Part shown: positions 1-11,800 of the stretch, piece by piece
How positions within the stretch are numbered: the stretch's first letter is position 1
How the letters are laid out: every line of letters begins with the position of its first letter
Assembly: GCA_009792885.1 (NCBI GenBank)
Contig: WMCF01000007.1
Coordinates: 7,405,267-7,469,266, forward strand
DNA: 64,000 bases
Direction: 5' to 3'
From: Eremophila alpestris peregrina
Lineage: Eukaryota; Chordata; Aves; Passeriformes; Alaudidae
Made by a program: the position numbers and the translations under genes
Notes under the pieces: generated by a model
Databases searched by the model: none
The model's input: the letters and a program-made list of their open reading frames with translations, nothing else
What the model was told of the DNA's origin: nothing

Positions 1-2728
1 ACATGCTTTTGTCTCTCATTTCTGTGCAGTCTGTCTTAATGTTGTTATTTGGTCAAAAATGCTAAGCAGTTTTTTTTTTTTTTTAATGTGGAAGGCATTT
101 TGTACTTAGTGCAAGAGTTAGCTCTGTGTTTTCATGTTTAGCATTTCAGAGTGCTTCTGCCTGAATTTAGTTTAACTCTTACTAGTTGTTCTAGAAGTCA
201 CATATTGTTTCTTTATGTACTTTAAATGGAAACTACCAACACTTGAAGAAAAACAAAATTACTGAAGAGACTAAAAAAGTATATCAGCTGTTATAATTCT
301 GAATTATTTTGTCTAAAGTGTTAGTTAAAAAGCAAGCTGACTTTTACTGTATTGGAATAATACTATGAACTTTATTTCAAAATGGGATTTTTTTATCAGT
401 AATAAGTTTAAGCATAAACCTCACTTTTTCAGGGGGATCAAACACTTATCTGGTGCTCTAATAATATCTTTAGCTGGTGGTCAACAAAATTACTAGTATC
501 TTGATTTTGGTTTTTTTTTTTTTTTGGAGTGAACATAATTGGTCTGATACATTTTCATATGTTGGTTATTTATTGAATTGAATATCATTATAAACACATT
601 TACGTGTGTTCAAGCCTTGGGGTTTTTGGCAGAACTGGACAACTTTATATACATGAGTTAAATTCACAGCCCCCAAAAGAGGTTTAGAGAACAGAGCTTT
701 ATTTTTTCTGCAGATGAAAAGACTTGTTTTCAAAGTAGTTGGGGTTCTTAAGAGGAAAGTTGCTGCTGCCTCTCTTGATCTCTGTGTTCTTTTAAGCAAG
801 CAGTGCTGTGGATTGTCACAAATCAATTTGATCTGAGCAATGACATGCTTTATTTAGTCTTGTATGAATTGTCTCTTGAAAGAAAAGTAAGCACAGATTT
901 GATGTTTTGGCATCTCTTAACTTACCTGGCCAAATGAATGCTGGATGAAAGTTACCTATTTTCTTAAATAGAAGAATATACTGAACCTACTAATTATGAG
1001 AGAAAGAGGAGTGAATTAATAACTTCCAAACTGTGATCTATGAAGAAGGGCCCGTTCTACACTTCATTTTTTTTCTGAGCTTCAAAGGTCTATTTATCAC
1101 ACAACTGAAGCCAAAAGTAGTTTTCCATCTATTTGTGCCAGATGCTGCAGAGATAAGACAACTTAGTAAGGCAAGGTACAGGTAATCACCAAATTACCTT
1201 GTTAATAGTTGATGGGGAGAGGGTTATAAAAAAATATAAACTTGGTAAGTACTGCATGAGAAATTAATACTTTTTTTTAATCTGGATGGACAACCTGTTT
1301 TTGTCTGTTTCTAAACATCCTTTTGGGAAGTGGCACTTTGCCAAGTGTTTTCCTCCTAAAGCAAAACAGCTGTTGGTTGTTCCTAAAAGGTAATTTTGTT
1401 GTGTGTGTGGTTCCAGCCAGGTCTTGTTTTAGTGTGCTTTTAAAGAGCATAAATATTCCTCTAATCATGCTATGCACCTGATTAGTACAGAGCAGCAACT
1501 AGAATGAAACAAACCTTCTTTTGATTAAATTGTGCATTTGTTTTGTGTGGGTTCTTTAATGTATTATGGAGATAGACAGGTGTTGAGAAGCTGATGTCTC
1601 AAAGCTGGAGAACTAATAAGCAGCTGTGTGGGAGGGAGGAAAAAAGATGTAACACATCTTTAGGATGTATCTCTGTGTTCTAAAGAATGATGACTTGCTA
1701 TTAGGAATAAGGAATACAGGTCTATGACTGAATCTAATAGTCAAGTTGGATATATTGGTTGTCTTGTCTAGGTTTTTTGTGTTTTGTTTTGATTGTTTTT
1801 TACTAAAATTTAAAACTGTACACTGAAGAGACTTTGTGGAGTAGTATGGTGAGGACAGTAGAATGAATTTCATTCTCTAAGTAGAGTCATGCTTGCATTA
1901 TTGTTTTTCTTTATTTAACCATTCCATGTTTTTGTAACTATGATACAGATAAAACTTTAGGGAGAAAATAAACTCCAAAACATGAATTTCAGCATGAGAT
2001 CCTTAAGACATTGTCAAAAAAAAAAAAAAGTGTTAAAGGGAATAAACGCAGAGGTAGGAGGGGATCAAAGGAATCATAGAGGAACTTTTATTTCATCCTC
2101 CTAAATTTTAGGTCCAAAATAGGCTTTTTAAGTTGAAACAGGTTATTCAGAAAGAATAAGTTGGGATACCTGAATTTTAAGGATTGACTAGTTGGAGTAA
2201 ATAATCTATTTCCAATTTTATTGAGAAACAAGTTTTGATGAATGCATGTCCAAACACTTACATAAGCTTAAATCACAAAAACCTTCTGAGAAATATTATC
2301 TACAAAACTAATTCAGTACTGGGGTCTGAAGTGTATTTCTCATAGTTCTGTAATGTAATGTGTTAGTACATCAACTGTTAGATTTAATTTATCACAATTC
2401 AAGTGATTTATACAGATATTTTACCAAATAATTTCTATAGATGCACTTTCATCTGTAGGCTTGCAAAAGAGTGGTTGTAGGTAATTGGAAGAGGAGCAGG
2501 AGGTATTTTTTTTATGAAGATGGTAAGAATGAAGGTGCTGGGAATGGTGAAATGATAATGAAAGTTGAAAAAAAAAACTTTGAAAAATGGTTGGTTTTGT
2601 ACTTAACCTGGATCAGAGTCAAATTGCTCCTGCTGTGTTCTAGGGAAGTCTGTGGAATAGCAAAAAAGCAATTTTACCTTATTGAGGCTTGTAGATTTTG
2701 GAAATTTACTTTTCCTCTCTGTTTTTAG
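1..2728 (+). other. CNOT7: CNOT7 intron (3' part of the intron before the first exon in the window)
   Basis: This is AT-rich, non-coding sequence. It runs into a TTTTTAG acceptor at 2722-2728, so it is the 3' part of the intron upstream of the codon-105 exon. I looked for the exons encoding residues 1-104 of CNOT7 (the Asp40/Glu42 catalytic pair and the PPGTSTWQF stretch) and did not find them, so they lie before position 1. Only short poly-T and poly-A runs stand out (for example 71-84 and 511-525). Confidence 0.8.
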
Positions 2729-2890
2729 AGAAGATATGTATGCTCAGGACTCTATTGAACTGTTGACAACATCTGGAATCCAGTTTAAAAAGCACGAAGA
2801 AGAAGGAATTGAGACACAGTACTTTGCAGAACTGCTCATGACATCAGGAGTTGTATTGTGTGAAGGAGTCAAGTGGCTTTCCTTTCATAG
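2729..2890 (+). CDS. CNOT7: CNOT7 coding exon, residues 105-157
   Basis: The exon begins after TTTTTAG with one base completing Thr104, then encodes EDMYAQDSIELL through EGVKWLSFH. It ends with AG of Ser158 before GTAAAT. The length is 162 bp. It covers the middle of the DEDD nuclease fold. An alternative acceptor AG two bases downstream (2729-2730) cannot be excluded, but 2728/2729 keeps the frame with the known protein. Confidence 0.96.
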
Positions 2891-5800
2891 GTAAATTCTG
2901 CATGTTAAGTGTTTGAGATTTCATCATCTGATTGGTGTTTGATTTCTAGAGCTTGGATTTCACATCTCCTGACTTTAGGTGCTGTGTATGTAGGCCATAT
3001 CTCGGTTGGTAAGACTGTGGAAATATTTCTGCTGTGATGCCTCTAACACCACTGTGTATAGGAAGAATAGAAGGCACAGGGGTTTGACTGGTGTTTTTAG
3101 CTTTGCTGGTTTGTGCAATAACCAGAAAACTGTAAAGCTGGCAAACACGAAACTGCTAAACCAGCAGGTGGCGCTGTACCCGTGCAAGTAATAACAGAAA
3201 TGTTACTGAAAGCAAACTATTCCTAAGCAATCCTTCAGGAAATACTGTTTGTTTCATGGGAGAGAGTTATCAGTGAAGAGGTCTATAAAGCACGTTTAAA
3301 TTTGTTGTAAATCTCCTGCTAATCTGGGCAGAAGAAATTACTCAGCTTGGAAAGAGACCCCAATAAGACTTATGTATCTAACTACCTGTCAAAACTTTTG
3401 CAAGCAACAGTGTCTTTAAAGGCTTATTGCTATATAATGCCCTTGAGTTGATGTCTTAAATGCTGGCTTCTAAGCAAGTCAGCAAGGAAAAGCAAATGAA
3501 CAAGGCTTGTAAGTAAACTAGTCTCAGCTACAACATGTTTATCTCTCATGTTGTATTGATGGGTGGTATGCAAATGATGAAATGAAAAAAAAATATTCAT
3601 GCATAAGTATTAATAGTTGAAAAAGACAGTCACATGGAATTAGAGAAGTATTTATGCAATAAATAAACTAAACAAAACTAACAGAAATAAGAATTGGTAA
3701 AAATTGCTTTGGCAAGGAATGTGTAACAATAGTAGAAGGGTGCATATAACATTGCAGAAGTTGTGGTTTTGATTTGTTTTGTAAAAAGAAGTGCTAGGCT
3801 GAGTTTCCAAAGCAGAAAGGTTTAAAAGACAGTTAAACAAAGAAGGATCCTCAAGAAGGATCCTCTGAGCACAGTTGTCACTTCCATTTTCTATTTAACA
3901 GCTGCTTCAATTCATAATATGACTCTAAAATAACCTTACTCTTGCTATCATGCTTCTATAGTAGCATCTTGAGGAAGAATACTGTAACAAGAATGCCTGA
4001 AATTGTGTCAAAATAACTACAAAAGCCAAATTAATGTTAAGTTTTTCTCATCTTCCTAAACACAGTATGATGGGCTCTTACACATATATTCTGATGTACA
4101 CCTGACTACAGTAATATGACTTTCATGGTTCAAGAGAAGGGGGACAGGTTATGCACATAACTGGTGCCTCAGCAAAGGATACCAAGTAGAAGCAGCTTCA
4201 GCCTCAAACTGGTGTTTTTCCAATATTGCCTGATGACTAAGGGCCCAGTATAAGGTATACCTGAGCTAATTTCTACACTATTCTTTCTAGAGCACAGTTA
4301 AATTTAGTGTGTGTAATTCCTGACAATAGGATGGTCAAAGTGTAGTGCAAGCCATGTGCAATAATGCCGTTTTTTACTGGTGCAGCTTATGAAGGGTTTT
4401 TGAAGTAGCTTTATTAATAGAAGTCCAGTTGTTAAATGCGCTAAAATGAGTTTTATTTATAAAATGTTGTGAATTTGACTGAAAGTGTCTTTAGAAGTCC
4501 TCTTAAGACAGTTGTTCAGCAGATGTTTGTCAAACGCTGATTATATTAGAGTGTTTAAAGCTTTTGTGCTTTTCCAGACCTTGTTGATATTATCTTGAGC
4601 TCAAAACCTTGGAGTAAGTGGGTTAAGTTCTGGAAACCAAAATTACAAGAAGCTGTAAGTGAGCATGGGTCATATAAACCACAAAGAGCAGTGAACAGCT
4701 GTTTCTAAATACATCTTTGGTTGTGATTGTGTTCTGTCAGTGGAAGCTTATGCAGCAGGACTCTCTGTTGAAAATTTGTTCCATTATGGCTCTCCGTGCA
4801 GTAGTTCTTTGACAACTGATAAAGCTGTGCTTGGTAGTTGCCGACTCTGCTATTGCTTCTCTTTCTTTTAAATGCTTAAATCACCACCAACTCTTCAAAT
4901 TTGAGTCCCATAGTAAGTGGGAGAAAGGAATTACTCCTTTCTCACAGTATGAAGTTATGGTTTGGTTTTCATTTTCTAGTCTTTGATTTCCTTGCACTTT
5001 TATGCAGCTTATTTCTAAGCTCTTCACTTTTCAAATAGTTCTTTGTCTGCTTTTTATCTTCACATTTGATGTAGCTGCCTTGGCATCCTGACCTGTTGGC
5101 AAATCTGTGTGGACCTGCAGTTCTGTCAGATATGAGTGAGGAAATATTTGCACTGTTACCAATTTTTGTGTATTGCAACTTCATAGACAACTTCATCAAA
5201 TCTTTCATGTGTGCATGTTAAAATGTATTTGAGTCAATGAGAGAGGAGGGGGAAGCCCTGAATTTGTGATTTTTATCACCATCAAAAGAGCTGTGAGTGC
5301 TTGACAGTCTAGCAAGTTAGGAAGGAACAGCTCAAATGCTGATTTTTGTGAATTTTCAGAGCTGTCTGCTCTGCTGAAGCTTTGAGTGTCCTCCTTGCAC
5401 TTGTGTGCAGCCTTCTTTGTCTATCTTTGGATGGTCTGTGAAAAATGTGCTTTTTTTGACAGCAAAAACCCAGATGTCCTTGGCATGCTGTAAAGTTCCA
5501 GGCTAATGTGTTTCAATAATCATTTGTGTCTAACTGATTTTAGTAAAATTTAATCTTTTGGCTCATTTCTGTTTGTATTATAAAATGAATCAAAGCTTTC
5601 TCAACTCTTGCAAGTTTTTATTTATTTCAGAGGCTTGGTGCTTGAGTAGAATTCATTGTTAATTTGCCATCTGTGTTCTTCCTTGATAGAAGAGAAAGAA
5701 ATTGAGGCATGTTTGATCTTTACTCGTCTTGTTGCCTAGAGCTGTCCATGTTTAGTGAAAAAACAAAACAAATATTTGTAAGTGCTTGTGTTGTATAGCT

Positions 5801-8800
5801 CCACAGATTGTGGCTTGCTGTGCTAAGCAATTTCAGGTGATTATATTAGGAATGGTTTAGAAAAAGTTTTTAAGGCAAGGAAGCCTGTGTGCTTCAGGGT
5901 ATAAACCACTAATCACTGTTAGAAGATTAGAAGAAAACTTTTTTAATGAGCAGGTAATTACATAATTGCTCACCATGGGCTTGATTTGCTTTCTCTTAGC
6001 ATTCAGCAGTGGCCACTCAAAATTTGTTTTACTGGATCTATCTTAGCCTTGAATTGGAGTGACAGTTTTTATGTCTGTAAGCTTGGATCTGCTACAATCT
6101 CCATGTGAAAAAAATGTGTAATTCTCAATCAAAATTGCTATTTGTAATAGACTGCTCCCTCTCAATATGAATAGTAAAGGGATGTTGACTTTTCTTTTCT
6201 TGAAGTACTTCCTTCTTGAGAGCATCTGTTTTCTATTATTTTATTCATATACATTTTTTGGAAGACAAAAGTCTTTTTTGAAAGAGGAGTAGCGCAAATA
6301 TGTTTCTTTCACATAAAAAGTATTAATATGGCTGTTACATTTTAGCCTTGAAGGATGATCGATGTCAGGGATTCAGCGAGCTTTTAAACTGTGGACTCTA
6401 AAGGAGTGTCACCATAATCCTGAACAGTGTTTTTTTCATCTTTTTGAACAGCCTTTTTTGCTAATGTGGCTTTTTCTGTTCTTCTATAGAAGGCTTTATG
6501 CTGTTATGGGATTTCCCACCACTTCCCTCCCCCTTCAAATAATCTAATAAAATTAAGACTTCCAAGCTACTGTTTTGCCAAGTGCACTACCATTTTACTT
6601 TGTAAGAGTCAACTGAGATCCTTCTTTATCTTTGGCTCCTTTGCTCCCTGGCCAGTGGCTGTTGCTGTGGAGATTGGAGGGTGGTCAGCACAGCTTCAAT
6701 GTACCAAATGCAGTGCAGGATTTGTTCAACACGAAATTTCTGCTTAGAGCACTGGAAACCCCGATGGGAGATCTGCAGTAGTCTATAGTTATTGTGTATC
6801 TTGTGTTATGGAACTTGTTCATTTGCCTCCAAGATGTTCAAGGTTTTTCTACCCTCTGTCTAGAAACTCATAGTATAAAGATGACAGAAGTCTTCACTCT
6901 TTGTGGATCCAAAATCTCTGCAGGATAAATTGCTATAGTGATTTTAACTGATTTGTCTTTTCTGTTGTTTATCTCACAGTTAAAAATCCTGGCCAGTATT
7001 TACCAAATTGAAAAATTCTTGGTTTTGAGTATGATCCTTGTGTAATCCAGAATGAACACAAAGTCTTAAACTGGAAATTTGGAGTCTCACTTGAATCATC
7101 CCCGAGCTCTATGCTAAGGTTCCTTAAATAGCAAAACTGATAAAGCCTTCAGTAGAGGCAGCCCTGCTGTGTGTTTCCATCTTCTTTGTTAGTACAGGCA
7201 TTTTTTAAATTCTGTGTCAGTAAAATCTAGGAACTGATCTGGTTCAATGCAAACTTAATAGCATGGAAGAGAAGGTATCACCCATCCGTTTAGTTTAGTG
7301 CAGAAGCAGTCCTGCAAATACAAGAGGTCAGAACAGATGAGTTTCATGGTCAGGTCATGAATAATCTGGTTTGTAATCACTGCCCTCCTAGGAAAAAGCA
7401 TAACTAGTCATCACTGCTTTTTGTTGTGGTGTTCAGTCCTGCTTTAATAACTGACATCTGTATTTTCTGTAGTTAACCCTCTTGTTTCCTCTCATAACTC
7501 TCTGCAAAAGTACATGGTTTCCCCGTTACTGCCACGCCTCATTCCTACCTCCTCTTTATTCAATCAAGCTGTGGAGGAGGAACCCTTCCCAAACTCTTCT
7601 TTCTGCCATGTACACACTGTAATACCCCCTTTTCTTCTAACGGATAACCACTGCTCAGTTACCTTGCTGCCTCCTGCAGACTTACATGTACACACAAAAA
7701 TTTTTTTAGCTTACTCTGTCATTGCCTCCAGAAAGAGTAATAGTCTACAAGCTATTAAAGTTTTTAGTTGTATGTGTGCTGACTTAATTGGAAAAGTTGA
7801 AAGACAATTCCTCCTCTTTGTTGCTGAGGGTTAGACTTCCCTCCAGGCATAAACATGCATTGGCTCTGGAAACTCATTAATCTTTTGGATTTCAAGAACT
7901 GTAGAAGTCTCTGTCTGTCTCAGTTTGTAGTGAGAAACTCTAGTCTACGTGAAAGAAACCACCTTAGGAGTCTTTTTGGTAGATGTTCTTATTATCAGAT
8001 GAAGACCCAGCAGCCCTACTTATTTTGGGATTTAGAGAAACTCCTGTAGACAGCTCTTCTTGTGTCTTCACTTGGCCTCATTCAGACTCAGTTAAAATGT
8101 TTTCTCTGGAATCTGCAATGGGGCCATTTATATTGAAGTTTAGGGGTTTTTTTAGAAGTTGATCTTAATTGCATTAAATTTAAGCAGAATATCCTGTCAA
8201 TGTGCAGTGAAGACTTGATGTTGGAAGTCAGAAGGATGCTTCTAAGTCACTTGCTTATATTGTTTTTGTTATTAATTTGCAGCGGATATGACTTTGGCTA
8301 TCTAATCAAGATCCTGACAAACTCCAATTTACCCGAGGAAGAGCTGGACTTCTTTGAGATACTGCGGTTGTTTTTCCCTGTCATCTATGATGTAAAATAT
8401 CTCATGAAGAGCTGCAAAAATTTGAAGGTAAGTCATGTGTTAATGATTTGGAACAAATTTTGCATTTGGAGACAGAGTACATCATGCTTAAAAATACTTT
8501 CTCTATTTTTACTGTTTGCTTTTGCTTCAATGGTGCATATTAAGCATTGCTGTCTCAAGCTTTATATATTTAATGTTAAAGGCATTGTTAGAAGCAGGCA
8601 AGAGCACAAATCAATTTTTATAACTGCTTACCAATTAAAACTATCATGTTGAAACTGTATTTACAATACTTTCTTGATAGATGATAAACCTGTGTTTGGA
8701 ATTAATTCTTCATTTCCTTAGGCATAAGAAATGATGGGTCTCATATACTCTTATTTCCTCATTGTGTAGTCCACTGAAGGACTGCAGTCATCTAGGCAGA

Positions 8801-11800
8801 GGTAATTGCAAGAAGATGATGTGGAGGTGTCTTGGGAAGAGAAATGAAGTGAAGAATGTTTCAGATGGCCCCATAAGCAAAGATAAACAGCAGCATATAT
8901 TCAGGAACAACATGTGACTTCTAGGATAAAAAATGAACTAGAAACTAATTTCTTATGTCAAGCCAGGGGGCTCCTAATTGGCTTACTCTATCAGGCATAA
9001 AATTTGGATACCTTACTGGACTGGAGAACGAGTGGGAGCTGGAGCTAAGTGAGTGAAGGGGAAGACAGCAAGTGAAAGAAAGATATTAAAGGCACTCTTT
9101 AACAGCTTAACTTGCCAAAGAGCTTTTAAGAGTCTGGACTGCTGCTGGAGTGAGGTGCATCACTTGTCTGAGGAAGTTGATGATTTATTGCTTTTATGGA
9201 AAGTAATTTAACTCTGTAGGATTTCTTAATGAAAACGTGCAGGAAGAAGAGAACGCTCACCTTAATAACATCAATCCTAACTAAGGAATAGCTTCCCAGT
9301 TCATTGTGCTGATCTGTGTGCTGTTTATAGTCTTGTTTCTTTCTACGATGAACTAGCAGAATGTGTCACTTTGAGTAGTAGCCTACTTTTGTGGAAGCAA
9401 ATTGTGTGAATCCTTTGTTAATCAAATTAATGTTGCAAATGTAGATAACCCTTCCAGTTAGTAAGAAAAGTATACTTACCTGTGTTCATATACAATTGTT
9501 ACTGGTATAATCATCTGGGCAAATGTCTGTGTATTAGGGAACATCTTAAAAACGCTTCTTCTCTGCAGAGGCCAGGAGTAAAAATTAAATGCTCCTAAAC
9601 TTCAGGAGTCTTAAATTAGGAGTGGGGAGAGGAGGGGACCTGCCCCAAAAGTCCTCACTTTCTCACTCCCAGTGAAGCAAAGTAGAGCATCTGGTGCCTA
9701 TCTGGTGACACACTTTGCAAGAACAGAATGTATATTCCAAATTTAGTGGCATAGAAAAGGTGACAAATTGATGTTCCATGTCACCATTCAGAGGTGACAT
9801 TCCCAGTGGGCTTGGGAAGGAGAGTATTGTAGTTTCTGGCATAATTAAGGCATAGTTGTGTGTAACCTGCATTGTTTAGAGACACTAAAATTTTTTTGGA
9901 AGACAAGAAAAACCTTCACTGGTCTTATTTTGGCAAAGCATAAGAACAAGGGTGATTTTTTTTTTCAGAGCTGAATATGTAGGTCAGCTTTCCTGCAGTA
10001 AATTTTGATCCACTCACCTACCCTGCAGACTGATAGTGACAGCAGGGGAAGGGAAATGGACTATCTTACCCCTCCAAATTTGCCAGTGATGAAATGATGG
10101 TGGACTTGAACTATACTGAGAGAAACTGCCTGAAACAAAGTACTAAACATTTAGTGTTGTGACTCTAAAAATGCATGTGCTCTCTCTTTATGTGTGTCAC
10201 TTTTGATCTTTATTAAATTGCAATGAATTGAACAGCTGTGCAGTTGTCTTTTATTGACTTGTCTAAGTTATTTTTTATATGATAGTCACTGATCTGCTGT
10301 AGGTCCCACACTCTCTGCCCCCACACACCCAAAAAAGATTCTTGGCACTGGAAAGAGAAATAGGCTTCAGAACTGGAAATCTGTTTGATGCTTTTTTTGT
10401 AGAATTAAGTACTCTGTGAATTTACAGTCTGTTATTATGACTTTACTGGCATACAGGTTGAGTTGACTTGTGATGTCAATGTATTTATAGATTAAACTCT
10501 TGCTTACAGTCTAAAAAGCTTTTTATATAGACATTTCCAAACCTTTTGATAGTAGCGGCAATCCTGAGTAATGGAGATTGGTAGATCTTGTTGGAAACTT
10601 GCTTTTAATTTGGGGTTTTATACAGAACAATAAGCTCTGTGACTGTGCCATGAAATGAGAGTTTGACATAGATTTGCTGTTTGCCATGGTTGTGTGATTA
10701 TGTAGATTATTTTTGGCCTTTTTCTTGGAAGGTTGATACTCTGAAAATTTGGGAAGAATTTGTCCTTCTCCAAGAGTGAAGCATACATATCTGGAGTGCA
10801 AAAGTCTTACCTGAAAGAGAATCTCAATAGTCTAATACTTTTCTGTTCTGGTTCCATCCAAGATAGGGTGAATTTTTGCAGTAGCCAGGAGGGGGCATGG
10901 CCAGGACATGGAGGTTATTCGTGACACCTCATATAATTTTCTGGGCGTGGGGGAAGGCCTTGCTTCTGGGTCAGGGTAGTGTGGTAGAGGGAGTGATCAG
11001 GTATTACTGTCAGTGGTTCTGTGGGTGAGCAATAATGTTTCTTTTCTTGCACACTCTGTCTTTAGTATTGTTGCTATTTCTGTTCGTTTTCTTAACTCAC
11101 TGCTGTCTTCCAGCAAGTGGTTCATATCTCAACCCATAATCTTCACTTTTTGTGCCTCCAGTTCTCCTCTCCAAGTCTGCCACAGGAGAGGGCAGGGAGA
11201 GGGGGGAGCGAGTGAGCAGCAGTGTAGTTTGGAGTGGTTTTAGTGGAAACAATAAATTGGAGAATACCATTCCTAAACTGTGACAGCCTTACTTGGCACC
11301 CAGTGTGAGCATGGAGGGTTGAGATCTGAACAGAGTAGGTTGGAAGTAAATTTCATCTAAGCATTTTTCCTATTAAATTCTGAGCCAATGGTCACAATGT
11401 TGCTTGGTCTATTTGTGTGAGTGTGGTACCTAACCGTGTATATGTTTCTATAGATGTATATGTGCCCATCACAGTGCTGTTTTTCAGATCAGGCTTTCTT
11501 TTTTAATGTGTGTTGATTGTATGAACTGGAGTTGTGTTTGTGGCATTATAACATCAAGGGCAATGAGGATCATTTGGGGTATTCACTGTTTTCAGTGTTG
11601 CTCTCCTGCCCTTACCTTGGGTGCAGCCTCTGGGAGTCTATTGCTGATCATACCTAGTCTGTGGGGAAAACAGGGGAGGATAGCTTTTGCCAGCTTTTCA
11701 CTACCTTTTTCTCCTTCAGGCCTGTTAGAATAGCTTCTGAGAATTTTGAATTTCCTTTGGATGTAAAGGAAAACATGGTCTTGCTCCTAGGTTGGCTATG

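Larger units (their letters stand above)
2891..8282 (+). other. CNOT7: CNOT7 intron, 5.4 kb
   Basis: AT-rich intron between the codon-158 donor (GTAAAT) and the acceptor ending in TTAATTTGCAG. It holds a strong CTCF-like motif (3161-3176) and a 13-bp direct duplication at 3841-3866. Short ORFs of 60-106 codons in it (for example 7514-7834) have no recognisable product and no splice-site logic. I saw no clear transposon. Confidence 0.8.

Noticed and set aside
7514..7834. 106-codon + strand ORF in a CNOT7 intron
   Set aside because: No similarity, splice logic or regulatory context. Its length is expected by chance in this much sequence.
8200..8652. 150-codon + strand ORF
   Set aside because: It is a CNOT7 exon (8,283-8,427) extended into both introns. 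The splice sites and the known protein define the shorter exon.
10885..10900. CTCF-like CCAGGAGGGGGCAT in the ERV flank
   Set aside because: Two mismatches to the core, including an invariant-like position, in decayed retroviral sequence.
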